Source: Xylanibacter ruminicola Ga6B6 (GTDB taxonomy: Bacteria; Bacteroidota; Bacteroidia; Bacteroidales; Bacteroidaceae). Taken from it: a stretch of 64,000 nt of DNA. The notes under the pieces were generated by a model. The model had not been told where the DNA came from. It did no database searches and was given only the letters and a program-made list of their open reading frames with translations. Made by a program: the position numbers and the translations under genes. Below are positions 18,126 through 26,245 of the stretch, piece by piece. The DNA lies in contig NZ_JHXD01000010.1 of NCBI RefSeq assembly GCF_000687715.1, positions 45,938-109,937 on the forward strand, given 5' to 3'. Every line of letters begins with the position of its first letter. Position 1 is the stretch's first letter.

Positions 18126-20822
18126 TTAATTTAACTTAGGTTTCAGCTCGTCGGGACTCTCTTTCGTAAACATATCCACTCTGGGTGCCTCGCGCTCAAA
18201 CAGGTGCTGAATCACCTCGGGTGCCACACGGATGGCGGGTTTGAAATCGTCCGATGCCATGTAGCGCAGTATGCTGTAACGCAACTGTCGGGCCACGGGT
18301 CGGCGGTCCAGATTGCGGGTAATGTCCATCGTGGTCATCAGCAGGCGGCCGTTCAGCACGCGCGCCTCTAACAGCATACCCAGTTTACGACTTACGTGCC
18401 AGGTATCGATGGGCTGCACGATGGGCTGATAATCGGCGGGGAACTCGGCCATATTGACGACCTGCGCACGGTTGGTCAACTCCCACCAGTTCAGGTTCTG
18501 CCAATCATCCGTTGGAAAATAGCGGAACACTGGATGGGTGTTCTGAATATAGGCACCTGTGGTATGCGGCGGACGCATCTTAAACCAAGACGTGTTCCAG
18601 AATACAGGCAGGTACGTGTGCTTTACATCGTTGCCGTAACGTATCTTGCCAGCAGCCGTCAGCAGCACATCGCCACCATCAGCCAGCACCTTCAGTGCCT
18701 TGGCATCCAGGGTATCTGTTTCATATACCTTAGTAGCAATTTCTGTCTGCTGCTGGGGATAAACCCAGAAGTCCCACTGGTTGCAGGCCTGTCCGTTGAT
18801 GGCCACCTGCAGGGTGAGCTTGGTTGGCTGCTGATAAGCGGCCAAATCTATCTGTACCTTACCTAATTCGGTATTCTTGCCGAGTGGAATGGTGGTTGCA
18901 GGCAACGTACCTGTATGGTCGGCTATGCGCCATGTTACCTGGGCATCGCGCAAGGCACCAGCCGAGGCATTATACACCTCGATGGGCACCTCCAAACGCT
19001 CGTTGTTAGTATACACAAACTTTGGGAACTTAGCCAATGGTACTACTGGCGAGCAGAACTGTGTCCATTCTTCCTGATTACAATAGCCCTTCTCCAGCCA
19101 ATGCACATTCAGCACACCCACCAGGGCCGTACCCTGACCCGAATAGTCGTTCAGGCCCAACAGCTGGAAACCGGCATAATCCTTAGTGCGCAGATTGCGC
19201 TCTATCTCGTATTTATAACACAGCGTCTGCAACCGTCCGCTGGCCTGCAGGAATTTCTCAGCCTGACTGGCCATACCGTTATCAGAAAGCAAATCGCGGA
19301 ATATCTCAAAGTTCTTGGCTTTATAAGCACCAGTATATTGTGGTATCTCCTTAAAATCGGGGAAGGCGCACCACTGACCCTGTTCGTGGGCAATGATGGG
19401 TGAATTATTAGGCTCCTTACCTTTGTAATTTCTAGGATATTGCAACTGCTGATAGTAGTCGTCATCGCTGTGTGGCGCATGCTTATCCCAATCCAGTCCG
19501 CGAGCACCAGCCTTTACGTGATACTCCGAGCCATCATCCCAAGCCCAGCCGCCACCAACCGAAGCACCGCAGTACAGTCGGGTTGGGTCGTAGGCCTTCA
19601 TCTGCTTCACCCACTCGTTGCAGTAGGGCACCCAGTTGCCTGCAGGCTCGTTGCCAGCTGCCATCATACAAAATGATGGGTGATGACCATACTCGTCAAT
19701 CATACGCTTACCTTCGTCTATCAGATACTGATCGATAGCCATACCATTGCGCAACTTTACGCCATGGTTGGGCCACGACGGTCCCTCGGGCTGCAGATAC
19801 AATCCCAGTCGGTCGGCCACAGCAAAAGCTGCCTCTGGTGGACAATACGAATGGAACCTGATGTGGTTGATACCCCATGCCTTGCACTGCCCCAGCACAC
19901 GCTCCCACGAGGCTTCGTCCGTTGGCGGATAACCCGTTTCGGGGAAACAGCAGTTGCCCACCGTACCACGCAGGTACATGGGGTAGTTGTTAATCAGCAT
20001 GCGGACGCCGTCAATCTTCAACTCGCGCAGACCGAACGTTACGTTCACTGGCATGCCCTGATAGTTTACGGTACGGGCGTATAGCTGCGGGTGGAACTCG
20101 TCCCAGCGCACGGTGTCCTTACCCAAAGGCAGACGATAGGTGGCTTCGTTGATGGTGATAGTCACCATACCGTTGGCGATATCGGGTACCACACGCTTGC
20201 GCCAGATGTTCGGGCCCTGTCGCAGTTCTATCTTACCTACGATACCGTTCCAGTTGCCTTGCGTCTGGTCAGTCACGCTGTGCGAATCCTGCCCTACGCA
20301 CACGTTCTCAATACCATTATACACCTGGATGGTAAGCTGGTTGGGCTTGCCATATATGATATAAGGTGTAACATCGTACACATGGGGTGCCGAGAGCGAC
20401 TGCTGGTGCCCTACCCTCCTACCATTCACTAATACCGTTGTCTCGATATGCGGGCGCTCCAGATACAGCATTACAGGCTTGCCTTTCCATCGTTTGGGCA
20501 CCATCACCGTGCGCTCATACCAGGCATTACCCACGTAATGCTTGTCGGGGGTAAGGAAGAACGGGAACTTCATCTGCCCTGCCTGGCGATAACGCGCCAT
20601 GTAGGGATTAAAATAGAACGATGAGTCGTAGAGCGAACTGGTCCACTTAGTGTTCACGGTCACCTCGTCGCCCTTGCCGTTTGTCAGCATCGAACCGGGC
20701 AATCGTACCACACCTGTTTCGCGTTCGCTACGGAACTGCCACTCGCCACTCAGATCGATATGCTGCTGGGCCAGTGCGGGTAACACCAGCATCAACAGAC
20801 AGCCCATTAACTTCAGTTTCAT
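18126..20822 (-). CDS. GH2 family beta-galactosidase/glucuronidase-like enzyme
   Basis: This 898-residue secreted protein has a signal peptide (MKLKLMGCLLMLVLPALAQQ), a jelly-roll sugar-binding domain (about 22-200) and immunoglobulin-like domain, then a TIM barrel of GH2. The acid/base Glu is in AAGNEPAG and the likely nucleophile Glu in IAHEQGQW. NHIRFHSYCPP is the usual beta-strand with the conserved Arg/His. It is the last gene of the AKR-CE12-RhaM operon, 1 bp after rhaM. It probably removes beta-galactosyl (or beta-glucuronosyl) groups from rhamnogalacturonan side chains; which one cannot be read from sequence. The C-terminal 250 residues form beta-domains of unknown role. Confidence 0.82.
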   Translation of the reverse strand: MKLKLMGCLLMLVLPALAQQHIDLSGEWQFRSERETGVVRLPGSMLTNGKGDEVTVNTKWTSSLYDSSFYFNPYMARYRQAGQMKFPFFLTPDKHYVGNAWYERTVMVPKRWKGKPVMLYLERPHIETTVLVNGRRVGHQQSLSAPHVYDVTPYIIYGKPNQLTIQVYNGIENVCVGQDSHSVTDQTQGNWNGIVGKIELRQGPNIWRKRVVPDIANGMVTITINEATYRLPLGKDTVRWDEFHPQLYARTVNYQGMPVNVTFGLRELKIDGVRMLINNYPMYLRGTVGNCCFPETGYPPTDEASWERVLGQCKAWGINHIRFHSYCPPEAAFAVADRLGLYLQPEGPSWPNHGVKLRNGMAIDQYLIDEGKRMIDEYGHHPSFCMMAAGNEPAGNWVPYCNEWVKQMKAYDPTRLYCGASVGGGWAWDDGSEYHVKAGARGLDWDKHAPHSDDDYYQQLQYPRNYKGKEPNNSPIIAHEQGQWCAFPDFKEIPQYTGAYKAKNFEIFRDLLSDNGMASQAEKFLQASGRLQTLCYKYEIERNLRTKDYAGFQLLGLNDYSGQGTALVGVLNVHWLEKGYCNQEEWTQFCSPVVPLAKFPKFVYTNNERLEVPIEVYNASAGALRDAQVTWRIADHTGTLPATTIPLGKNTELGKVQIDLAAYQQPTKLTLQVAINGQACNQWDFWVYPQQQTEIATKVYETDTLDAKALKVLADGGDVLLTAAGKIRYGNDVKHTYLPVFWNTSWFKMRPPHTTGAYIQNTHPVFRYFPTDDWQNLNWWELTNRAQVVNMAEFPADYQPIVQPIDTWHVSRKLGMLLEARVLNGRLLMTTMDITRNLDRRPVARQLRYSILRYMASDDFKPAIRVAPEVIQHLFEREAPRVDMFTKESPDELKPKLN

Positions 20823-20823
20823 A

Positions 20824-21141
20824 TCAGTCGAGATGGAACACCTCCTGCAGAGGCTTGGTTACAGGCGAGTTGTCGGGGTTCACGTCCATGATATCGGCCA
20901 TCATATCCCACCATTTCTGGGTGATGGGATCCACGTTGTCGGTATCCTGCGAGTTACCCTCGCCCGAACACTCCTGATAGCCAAACAGTATGTTGGTTTC
21001 CTTGTCCCAATAAATGCTGTAGTTGCTCACACCGCCGTCCTTAATCATCTTTACCAGTTCGGGCCAGATGGCAGCATGTCTACGCTTGTATTCCTTTTCG
21101 CAACCGGGTTTCAGTTGCATCTTAAATGCAAATCGTTTCAT
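20824..21141 (-). CDS. rhaM: L-rhamnose mutarotase
   Basis: This 105-residue protein of the RhaM/YiiL family interconverts alpha- and beta-L-rhamnopyranose and so supplies the anomer used by transport or isomerase. Y18 and H22 (EYKRRHAAIWPEL) fall exactly on the catalytic residues of E. coli RhaM. NYSIYWD and KWWDMMADIM (about 76-85) complete the ferredoxin-like dimer active site. It is a cytoplasmic protein encoded between a secreted esterase and a secreted GH2. This placement away from rhaB and rhaD shows that the two leftward operons act together on rhamnose. Confidence 0.93.
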   Translation of the reverse strand: MKRFAFKMQLKPGCEKEYKRRHAAIWPELVKMIKDGGVSNYSIYWDKETNILFGYQECSGEGNSQDTDNVDPITQKWWDMMADIMDVNPDNSPVTKPLQEVFHLD

Positions 21142-21155
21142 TTGGTTTTACGTTA

Positions 21156-22835
21156 TTATTTCTTCTTTAGGTACTTTGCTAATGCACTATTGTTGGCGCG
21201 CAGGCCCTTGGCCACACACTGGGCGTTGGTTTTGGCACCCAGCAGCGATGTGTGGGTATGGTCCTGCTTAAAATATATCTCAGCCTTGGCCTTGCTACCA
21301 CATTTCCTGTCGTAGAAGTCGGCTGCCAGATTGTGCAGATCCACAAACTCTACACCCGTTTCTTTTACCACCTGACGGTACCAGGCACCATACGAGTCGT
21401 TACGACGCTCAATCTTGCCATTCTCCCACTCGTTACGTGGGGTGAGCGATACCAGGATGGGGGTGGCACCCTTTTCGCGCACGTCCTGAATAAACTTCTT
21501 CAGATACCAGCCGAAGCTGTAAACCACCTCGTACGAACCTATCACCGCATTAGTCTTCAGCGTTTTATCAATAATGTTCTGCTTAGCCAAATCTTCCTTG
21601 GCAGCCTTCATCTGATATACGTGGCAGCTATCCAAACCAGTGGCAATGGCTGCACGATATTTGGGCGCATCAATAGCGCCCGTATCGTTATGTCCGAACT
21701 GGATGAGCACGAAATCGCCTGGCTGCAAGCTATTATACACCTGTTCCCAACGGCCCTCATTCAGATAGGTACGACAGCTACGACCTGCCTTGGCGGCATT
21801 CACAATACTGATTTTGTTTTCATCAAACACCGTATTGGCCACGGCGCCCCAGCCCCACATGCCGTCCTTATCCTTATCGGCATTCTTCACGGTGCTGTCG
21901 CCAGTGATGAATACCACGGGCTTGCCATCTGTACGATCCACCTGCCAGGTGTTCAGTTCCACGTTCTGCATCATCGCCTTCAGTGGGTTCAGCGCAGGGT
22001 TGTGGCTCGCCATCAGGCCCTCGGCAGCCGAACGGGCATTCATCATCGCACCGAAACGACTGGTGTGTATCTTATCCAAGAAGAAGTGGTAATCGGTTTT
22101 CCAGACACCATAGCTGTCCAGCTTTCGGCCCGATATCTCGTTCAGGTCGATAAAGGGCACGCCCTCTTCGGCAGCCACCTGCATCAGCCACTGGGTGTGG
22201 GGTTTGCGGATAATCTTACCGTTCTCGTCGTAGGCATTACGCGGGGTGAGCGACATCAGGATGGGGTTGCCGCCCTGCGCACGTACATCATTAATATACT
22301 TACGCATGTAGCCGCCGTAGGTATATACGGTTTCATGTTCGCCCGTTTCCTTAATCACCACGTTCAGCGAATCATCGCCCACGCCAGGAATACTGGCACG
22401 CGCGCGGCCCTCGTCGTAGGGGCCGTTATCGTTGTGCCCGATACTGATAATCACCCAGTCGCCAGGGCGGATAGCCTGCTTGATGGGTTGCCACAACTTG
22501 TTATAAAACGTACGGCTACTCATACCACCAAGTGCCTGATTCTCAACGGTTATCTTATCAGAATTAAAGTATTCATGCGCATAGTAACCCCAGCCCCACT
22601 GACCGTTGTTACCATTACCCAAGGTTCCCGTACGCATGGTTGAGTTACCGATCAGAAACAGCACAGGATTGTTACCCCTTCGGCTCGAACCTGGCACAGG
22701 ACGTGCCGTCATCGCTTTGGCTATACTGTCGGGCGTATTATCAACCACCCCATTCACATCCTTGGGGGCCTCGGCCACCTGTGCCTGTGCACCCAGCGCG
22801 CAAGCCATCATGCATAATGTAAAAAATTTCTTCAT
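21156..22835 (-). CDS. Two-domain SGNH acetylesterase (CE12-like rhamnogalacturonan acetylesterase)
   Basis: The ATG at 22835 opens a signal peptide (MKKFFTLCMMACALGAQAQ) and lies 1 bp after the AKR stop; a further start 10 codons up would disrupt it. Two GDSL/SGNH hydrolase domains follow in tandem. Domain 1 (about 57-275) has Ser65 in LIGNSTMRTG, GHND at about 133-136 and the Asp/His pair D254/H257 (DKIHTS). Domain 2 (about 305-555) has Ser314 in TGDSTVK, a second GHND, and DHTHTS. Both keep the full Ser-Gly-Asn-His set, although domain 1 has GNS in place of GDS. The family removes acetyl esters from galacturonate in rhamnogalacturonan, which opens the backbone to PL26 and GH28. Confidence 0.85.
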   Translation of the reverse strand: MKKFFTLCMMACALGAQAQVAEAPKDVNGVVDNTPDSIAKAMTARPVPGSSRRGNNPVLFLIGNSTMRTGTLGNGNNGQWGWGYYAHEYFNSDKITVENQALGGMSSRTFYNKLWQPIKQAIRPGDWVIISIGHNDNGPYDEGRARASIPGVGDDSLNVVIKETGEHETVYTYGGYMRKYINDVRAQGGNPILMSLTPRNAYDENGKIIRKPHTQWLMQVAAEEGVPFIDLNEISGRKLDSYGVWKTDYHFFLDKIHTSRFGAMMNARSAAEGLMASHNPALNPLKAMMQNVELNTWQVDRTDGKPVVFITGDSTVKNADKDKDGMWGWGAVANTVFDENKISIVNAAKAGRSCRTYLNEGRWEQVYNSLQPGDFVLIQFGHNDTGAIDAPKYRAAIATGLDSCHVYQMKAAKEDLAKQNIIDKTLKTNAVIGSYEVVYSFGWYLKKFIQDVREKGATPILVSLTPRNEWENGKIERRNDSYGAWYRQVVKETGVEFVDLHNLAADFYDRKCGSKAKAEIYFKQDHTHTSLLGAKTNAQCVAKGLRANNSALAKYLKKK

Positions 22836-22836
22836 C

Positions 22837-23808
22837 TTACAACACATCATCAAACGGGGCTGCACTTACGCACTTCAGGTTCTTCTCTAACTGAGATGTC
22901 GAGCTGGCACCTACCAATACCGATGTCACACCCTTTTGGTGCAGTACCCATGCCAATGCCATCTCGGCCATTGTCTCATCACGACTGGTAGCTATTTCGT
23001 TATATCTCTTCAGCTTGGCCAGCAACTCGGGTGTAAGCACCTCCTCCTTCAGGAACTTACCCTTCGACATACGACTGTCGGCAGGCACGCCATTCAGATA
23101 GCGGTCGGTCAGCAAGCCCTGCGCCAATGGCGAGAAAGCGATAAAGCCCACACCCTTCTCGGCACAGAAATCCAGAATGCCCGTTTCCATCGGCTTACGG
23201 TCAAGCATGCTCAGTCGGCCCTGATAAATCAGCAGGGGCACGTCGTGTGCCTTCAGATACTCGTAGCCAAACTTCAGCGGCTCCAAAGGCCAGTTCGAGA
23301 TACCCACGTAGAGTGCCTTACCCTGGCGAACGATATCCACCAGTGCCTGCAGTGTTTCTTCGAGTGGTGTCTCGGGGTCGTAACGGTGACTGTAGAACAA
23401 ATCCACGTAATCTATCTTCATGCGTTTCAGGCTCTGGTCCAGACTCGCCATCAGATATTTGCGGCTGCCCCAGTTGCCGTAAGGTCCAGGCCACATATCG
23501 TAACCAGCCTTGCTCGATATAAACAGTTCATCGCGATAAGGACGGAAGTCCTCATCCATCAGGCGTCCCATTGTTTCTTCGGCCGAGCCGTAAACAGGAC
23601 CGTAGTTGTTAGCCAAGTCGAAATGGGTGATACCATGATCAAAGGCATAGTGCGTTATCTCACGACTGCGCTCATAGGGGTCAACACTACCAAAGTTATG
23701 CCAGAATCCCAGACTCACTTTTGGCAGCAACACACCCGAGCGTCCGCAACGCTCAAACTCCATCCCATTATCGTAGCGGTTCTTATCCGCAAAGTAATTT
23801 TCCTTCAT
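22837..23808 (-). CDS. Aldo/keto reductase (YghZ / L-glyceraldehyde-3-phosphate reductase type)
   Basis: This 323-residue NADPH-dependent TIM-barrel reductase has the whole catalytic tetrad: D64 and Y69 (DLANNYG), K100 (SSKAGY) and H141 (YSHRYD). WPGPYGNWGSRKYL is characteristic of the YghZ/Kv-beta branch. It is the first gene of the operon and is followed 1 bp later by the CE12 esterase. Because the neighbouring operon yields L-lactaldehyde and no FucO-type reductase is present, I infer that it reduces L-lactaldehyde to L-1,2-propanediol. Action on another small aldehyde is the alternative. Confidence 0.85.
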   Translation of the reverse strand: MKENYFADKNRYDNGMEFERCGRSGVLLPKVSLGFWHNFGSVDPYERSREITHYAFDHGITHFDLANNYGPVYGSAEETMGRLMDEDFRPYRDELFISSKAGYDMWPGPYGNWGSRKYLMASLDQSLKRMKIDYVDLFYSHRYDPETPLEETLQALVDIVRQGKALYVGISNWPLEPLKFGYEYLKAHDVPLLIYQGRLSMLDRKPMETGILDFCAEKGVGFIAFSPLAQGLLTDRYLNGVPADSRMSKGKFLKEEVLTPELLAKLKRYNEIATSRDETMAEMALAWVLHQKGVTSVLVGASSTSQLEKNLKCVSAAPFDDVL

Positions 23809-23837
23809 AGATAGTTAATGTTTTAGTATTTTTGCTG

Positions 23838-23845
23838 CAAAGATA
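23838..23845 (-). promoter_or_regulatory. -7 box for the AKR-CE12-rhaM-GH2 operon
   Basis: Read leftward it is TATCTTTG followed by C, a full match to TAnnTTTG, about 30 bp before the AKR start. Confidence 0.65.
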
Positions 23846-23888
23846 GCTATTTTTATGGAATAGTAAATAGGATTATCGTCCATTTTTG

Positions 23889-23925
23889 TACAAAATTGTA
23901 TGTTTTCGGATAGTTTTCGAACTAT
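23889..23925. promoter_or_regulatory. Candidate regulator sites between divergent promoters
   Basis: TACAA-AA-TTGTA (23889-23900) lies midway between the two -7 boxes: 43 bp from the leftward box and 42 bp from the rightward one. It is followed by GTTTTCG repeated directly at 23902-23908 and 23913-23919 (11 bp apart, one helical turn, as AraC-type proteins like) and by the hairpin-capable ATAGTT-TTCG-AACTAT (23910-23925). The AraC domain of the nearby HTCS is the most likely binder, by inference. Confidence 0.4.
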
Positions 23926-23942
23926 ACAACTATGTTTATATC

Positions 23943-23950
23943 TAAATTTG
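23943..23950 (+). promoter_or_regulatory. -7 box for the GH115-PL26-GH2 operon
   Basis: TAAATTTG followed by C matches TAnnTTTG, about 25 bp before the GH115 start codon at 23975. Confidence 0.6.
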
Positions 23951-23974
23951 CACCATGAATTCAACTAAAACGTT

Positions 23975-26242
23975 ATGAACATGAGAAGGCTACTTATTTT
24001 TGTTACGCTACAGTTATCACTCATGGCATTGCATGCCGAGGTGGTTTGGTTTGACGGGCAACACCCGATAACCTATTGTGCTCCAAAGAAAACAGAATCT
24101 GTGGTGATGACAGCCCTCGATATGTGGAAAAGTGACATGTTGCAGGTGACAGGTATGACACCTGTAGCCTCAACCAAAGCAACCATAAAACTCGTCCACG
24201 CCCCATCGTTGCCAGCCGATGGTTTTCGTATATACACTAATGGTAAACAGATTATCATCGAAGGCGGCAATGGGCGCGGCATGGCCTATGGGCTATTGGA
24301 ATTATCTCGACTGGCAGGCGTATCGCCTTGGATATGGTGGGGCGATGTGGTGCCTGAAAAGAAGAATCGACTGGTGATGAATGATGATTTCGAAACCGAA
24401 CAACACCCTAGCGTGGCATATCGTGGTATTTTCTTAAACGACGAGGACTGGAGTCTGCGCCTTTGGAGCCACAAGAACTTTGAGCCATCGGCAAAAAGCG
24501 AGATTGGCCCGAAGACTTATCGCAAGGTATTCGAGTTAATGCTTCGTCTGCGCGCCAACACCATCTGGCCCGCCATGCATCCTGGCACAACAGCCTTCTT
24601 CAAGATTCCTGGCGCTAAAGCTATCGCCGATTCGTGTGGTATGGTGATTGGCACATCGCATTGCGAACCATTACTACGCAATAATGTTGATGAGTGGAAT
24701 ACTGCAGAACGTGGTGCCTTTAACTACCGCACCAATCGCGAGCAAGTACACCAGTACTGGATAGAACGCCTGAAAGAGGTCAAGAAGTCAAAGGATAATA
24801 TGTTTACCATCGGCATGCGCGGCATACACGACAGTTCGATGGAGGGCTACAAGACCGAACAGGAGAAATTTGACGGTCTGCAGCAGGTTATCAACGACCA
24901 GCAGGAACTACTGCGCCAACACGTAGGTAATCCAGCAAAACAAATGCAGGTTTTTGTGCCATACAAAGAGGTGCTACAATTATATGAAAAAGGATTACAG
25001 GTGCCCGACTACGTCACTTTGATGTGGTGCGACGACAACTATGGTTACATGACACGTCTGTCGAATGCCAAGGAGCAACAACGATCAGGCGGAGCGGGTG
25101 TATATTACCACCTAAGTTATTGGGGGCGTCCGCACGACTATCTTTGGCTCACAACCACCCAGCCTGGCCTTATCTATAACGAAATGCGTGAAGCCTATAA
25201 TCACAACGTACGCAAACTATGGATAGTCAACGTACACGATCCCAAGGTAGCTGCCTACGATTTGGAGTTGTTCCTCGATTTAGCTTGGAACATCAACTGT
25301 GAAGATGGTCAAACACTCACCAAACACTTGGAGTCCTGGCTATGCCGACAGTTTGGCCAGGAAGCAGGTAAACGCCTACTACCTGTGATGCACGAGTTCT
25401 ATCGCCTTTGTGGTGAGCGCCGACCAGAGTTTATGGGTTACACACAGGTAGAACTCGACAAAAAGAAATACCCCCGCGGACTCTCTGCTGTTGGCGATAT
25501 TCCCCTTTCAGCTATCGAGGCAGCCCAGCGTCTGTCAGCATTCCAACACCTCAAGGCCGAAATTATGGCCATTCGTATGCTCGTTCGTTCTGAATTAAAC
25601 GATGCATTCTTTGCTGCTATCGAGTATCCTGTATCTGCAGCCGCAGCTATGAGCACCAAGATTCTAAGTGATTCCATAGAAAGCCATCGCGCTTACGAAG
25701 AGATACAAGCACTTACCAAGCGATACAACGAGATGAACGGTGGCAAGTGGCGCCATCTGATGGATGCCGCCCCACGCAAACTGCCGGTATTTGATAACGT
25801 ACATGCCCAACTTACTGGTGCCGACCAACCTTGCATCATGATGCTTAAAGCCGCTGATTACCAATCAGCCTCCAATGGCACACGCATCATCCAGATGTTA
25901 GGGCATTCTATGAATGCAGTAGCCATGCCAAAGGATGGGCATATGACATACGACATTATGATTGAAGATGAGGGAGATTACATATTGCAAACAGCCCTCA
26001 TCCCTACCCAACCAAACGATGATGGCGACTTGCGATTCTGCGTAAGCGTTGATGATAGACAATCTGTGGTCTATTCATTCAAAGAGCCTTTCCGTTCTGA
26101 ACGATGGAAGCAGAATGTTTTGAGCGGACAAGCTGTACGCAATACGAAAGTACATCTGCATCAAGGGCATCACACCATTACGGTGCGTGCCCTCGATAAC
26201 CATATTGTTTTCGATCAACTACGTATATTCAAATCATTCTAA
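23975..26242 (+). CDS. GH115 family alpha-glucuronidase-like enzyme (first copy)
   Basis: This 755-residue secreted protein has a signal peptide (MNMRRLLIFVTLQLSLMALHAE), a small N-terminal alpha/beta domain (about 25-130) and the GH115 barrel (about 140-470). Family hallmarks are VAYRGIFLNDEDWSL, RANTIWPAMHPGT, IGTSHCEPLL, MRGIHDSSMEG, VPYKEVLQLYEKGLQVPD and WCDDNYGYMTRLS. Characterised GH115 enzymes remove alpha-1,2-(4-O-methyl)glucuronate from xylan. Here the company of PL26, GH105 and CE12 suggests a uronate on a pectic side chain. It is somewhat shorter than typical members (800 or more) but ends in a beta-domain (VRALDNHIVFDQLRI). It leads a three-gene operon; PL26 starts 3 bp after its stop. 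Confidence 0.85.
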   Translation: MNMRRLLIFVTLQLSLMALHAEVVWFDGQHPITYCAPKKTESVVMTALDMWKSDMLQVTGMTPVASTKATIKLVHAPSLPADGFRIYTNGKQIIIEGGNGRGMAYGLLELSRLAGVSPWIWWGDVVPEKKNRLVMNDDFETEQHPSVAYRGIFLNDEDWSLRLWSHKNFEPSAKSEIGPKTYRKVFELMLRLRANTIWPAMHPGTTAFFKIPGAKAIADSCGMVIGTSHCEPLLRNNVDEWNTAERGAFNYRTNREQVHQYWIERLKEVKKSKDNMFTIGMRGIHDSSMEGYKTEQEKFDGLQQVINDQQELLRQHVGNPAKQMQVFVPYKEVLQLYEKGLQVPDYVTLMWCDDNYGYMTRLSNAKEQQRSGGAGVYYHLSYWGRPHDYLWLTTTQPGLIYNEMREAYNHNVRKLWIVNVHDPKVAAYDLELFLDLAWNINCEDGQTLTKHLESWLCRQFGQEAGKRLLPVMHEFYRLCGERRPEFMGYTQVELDKKKYPRGLSAVGDIPLSAIEAAQRLSAFQHLKAEIMAIRMLVRSELNDAFFAAIEYPVSAAAAMSTKILSDSIESHRAYEEIQALTKRYNEMNGGKWRHLMDAAPRKLPVFDNVHAQLTGADQPCIMMLKAADYQSASNGTRIIQMLGHSMNAVAMPKDGHMTYDIMIEDEGDYILQTALIPTQPNDDGDLRFCVSVDDRQSVVYSFKEPFRSERWKQNVLSGQAVRNTKVHLHQGHHTITVRALDNHIVFDQLRIFKSF

Positions 26243-26245
26243 CTT

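Noticed and set aside
21252..22643. 463-codon open frame antisense to the CE12 esterase
   Set aside because: It lies fully opposite a gene with signal peptide and two intact catalytic sets; its composition is that of a complementary-strand shadow.
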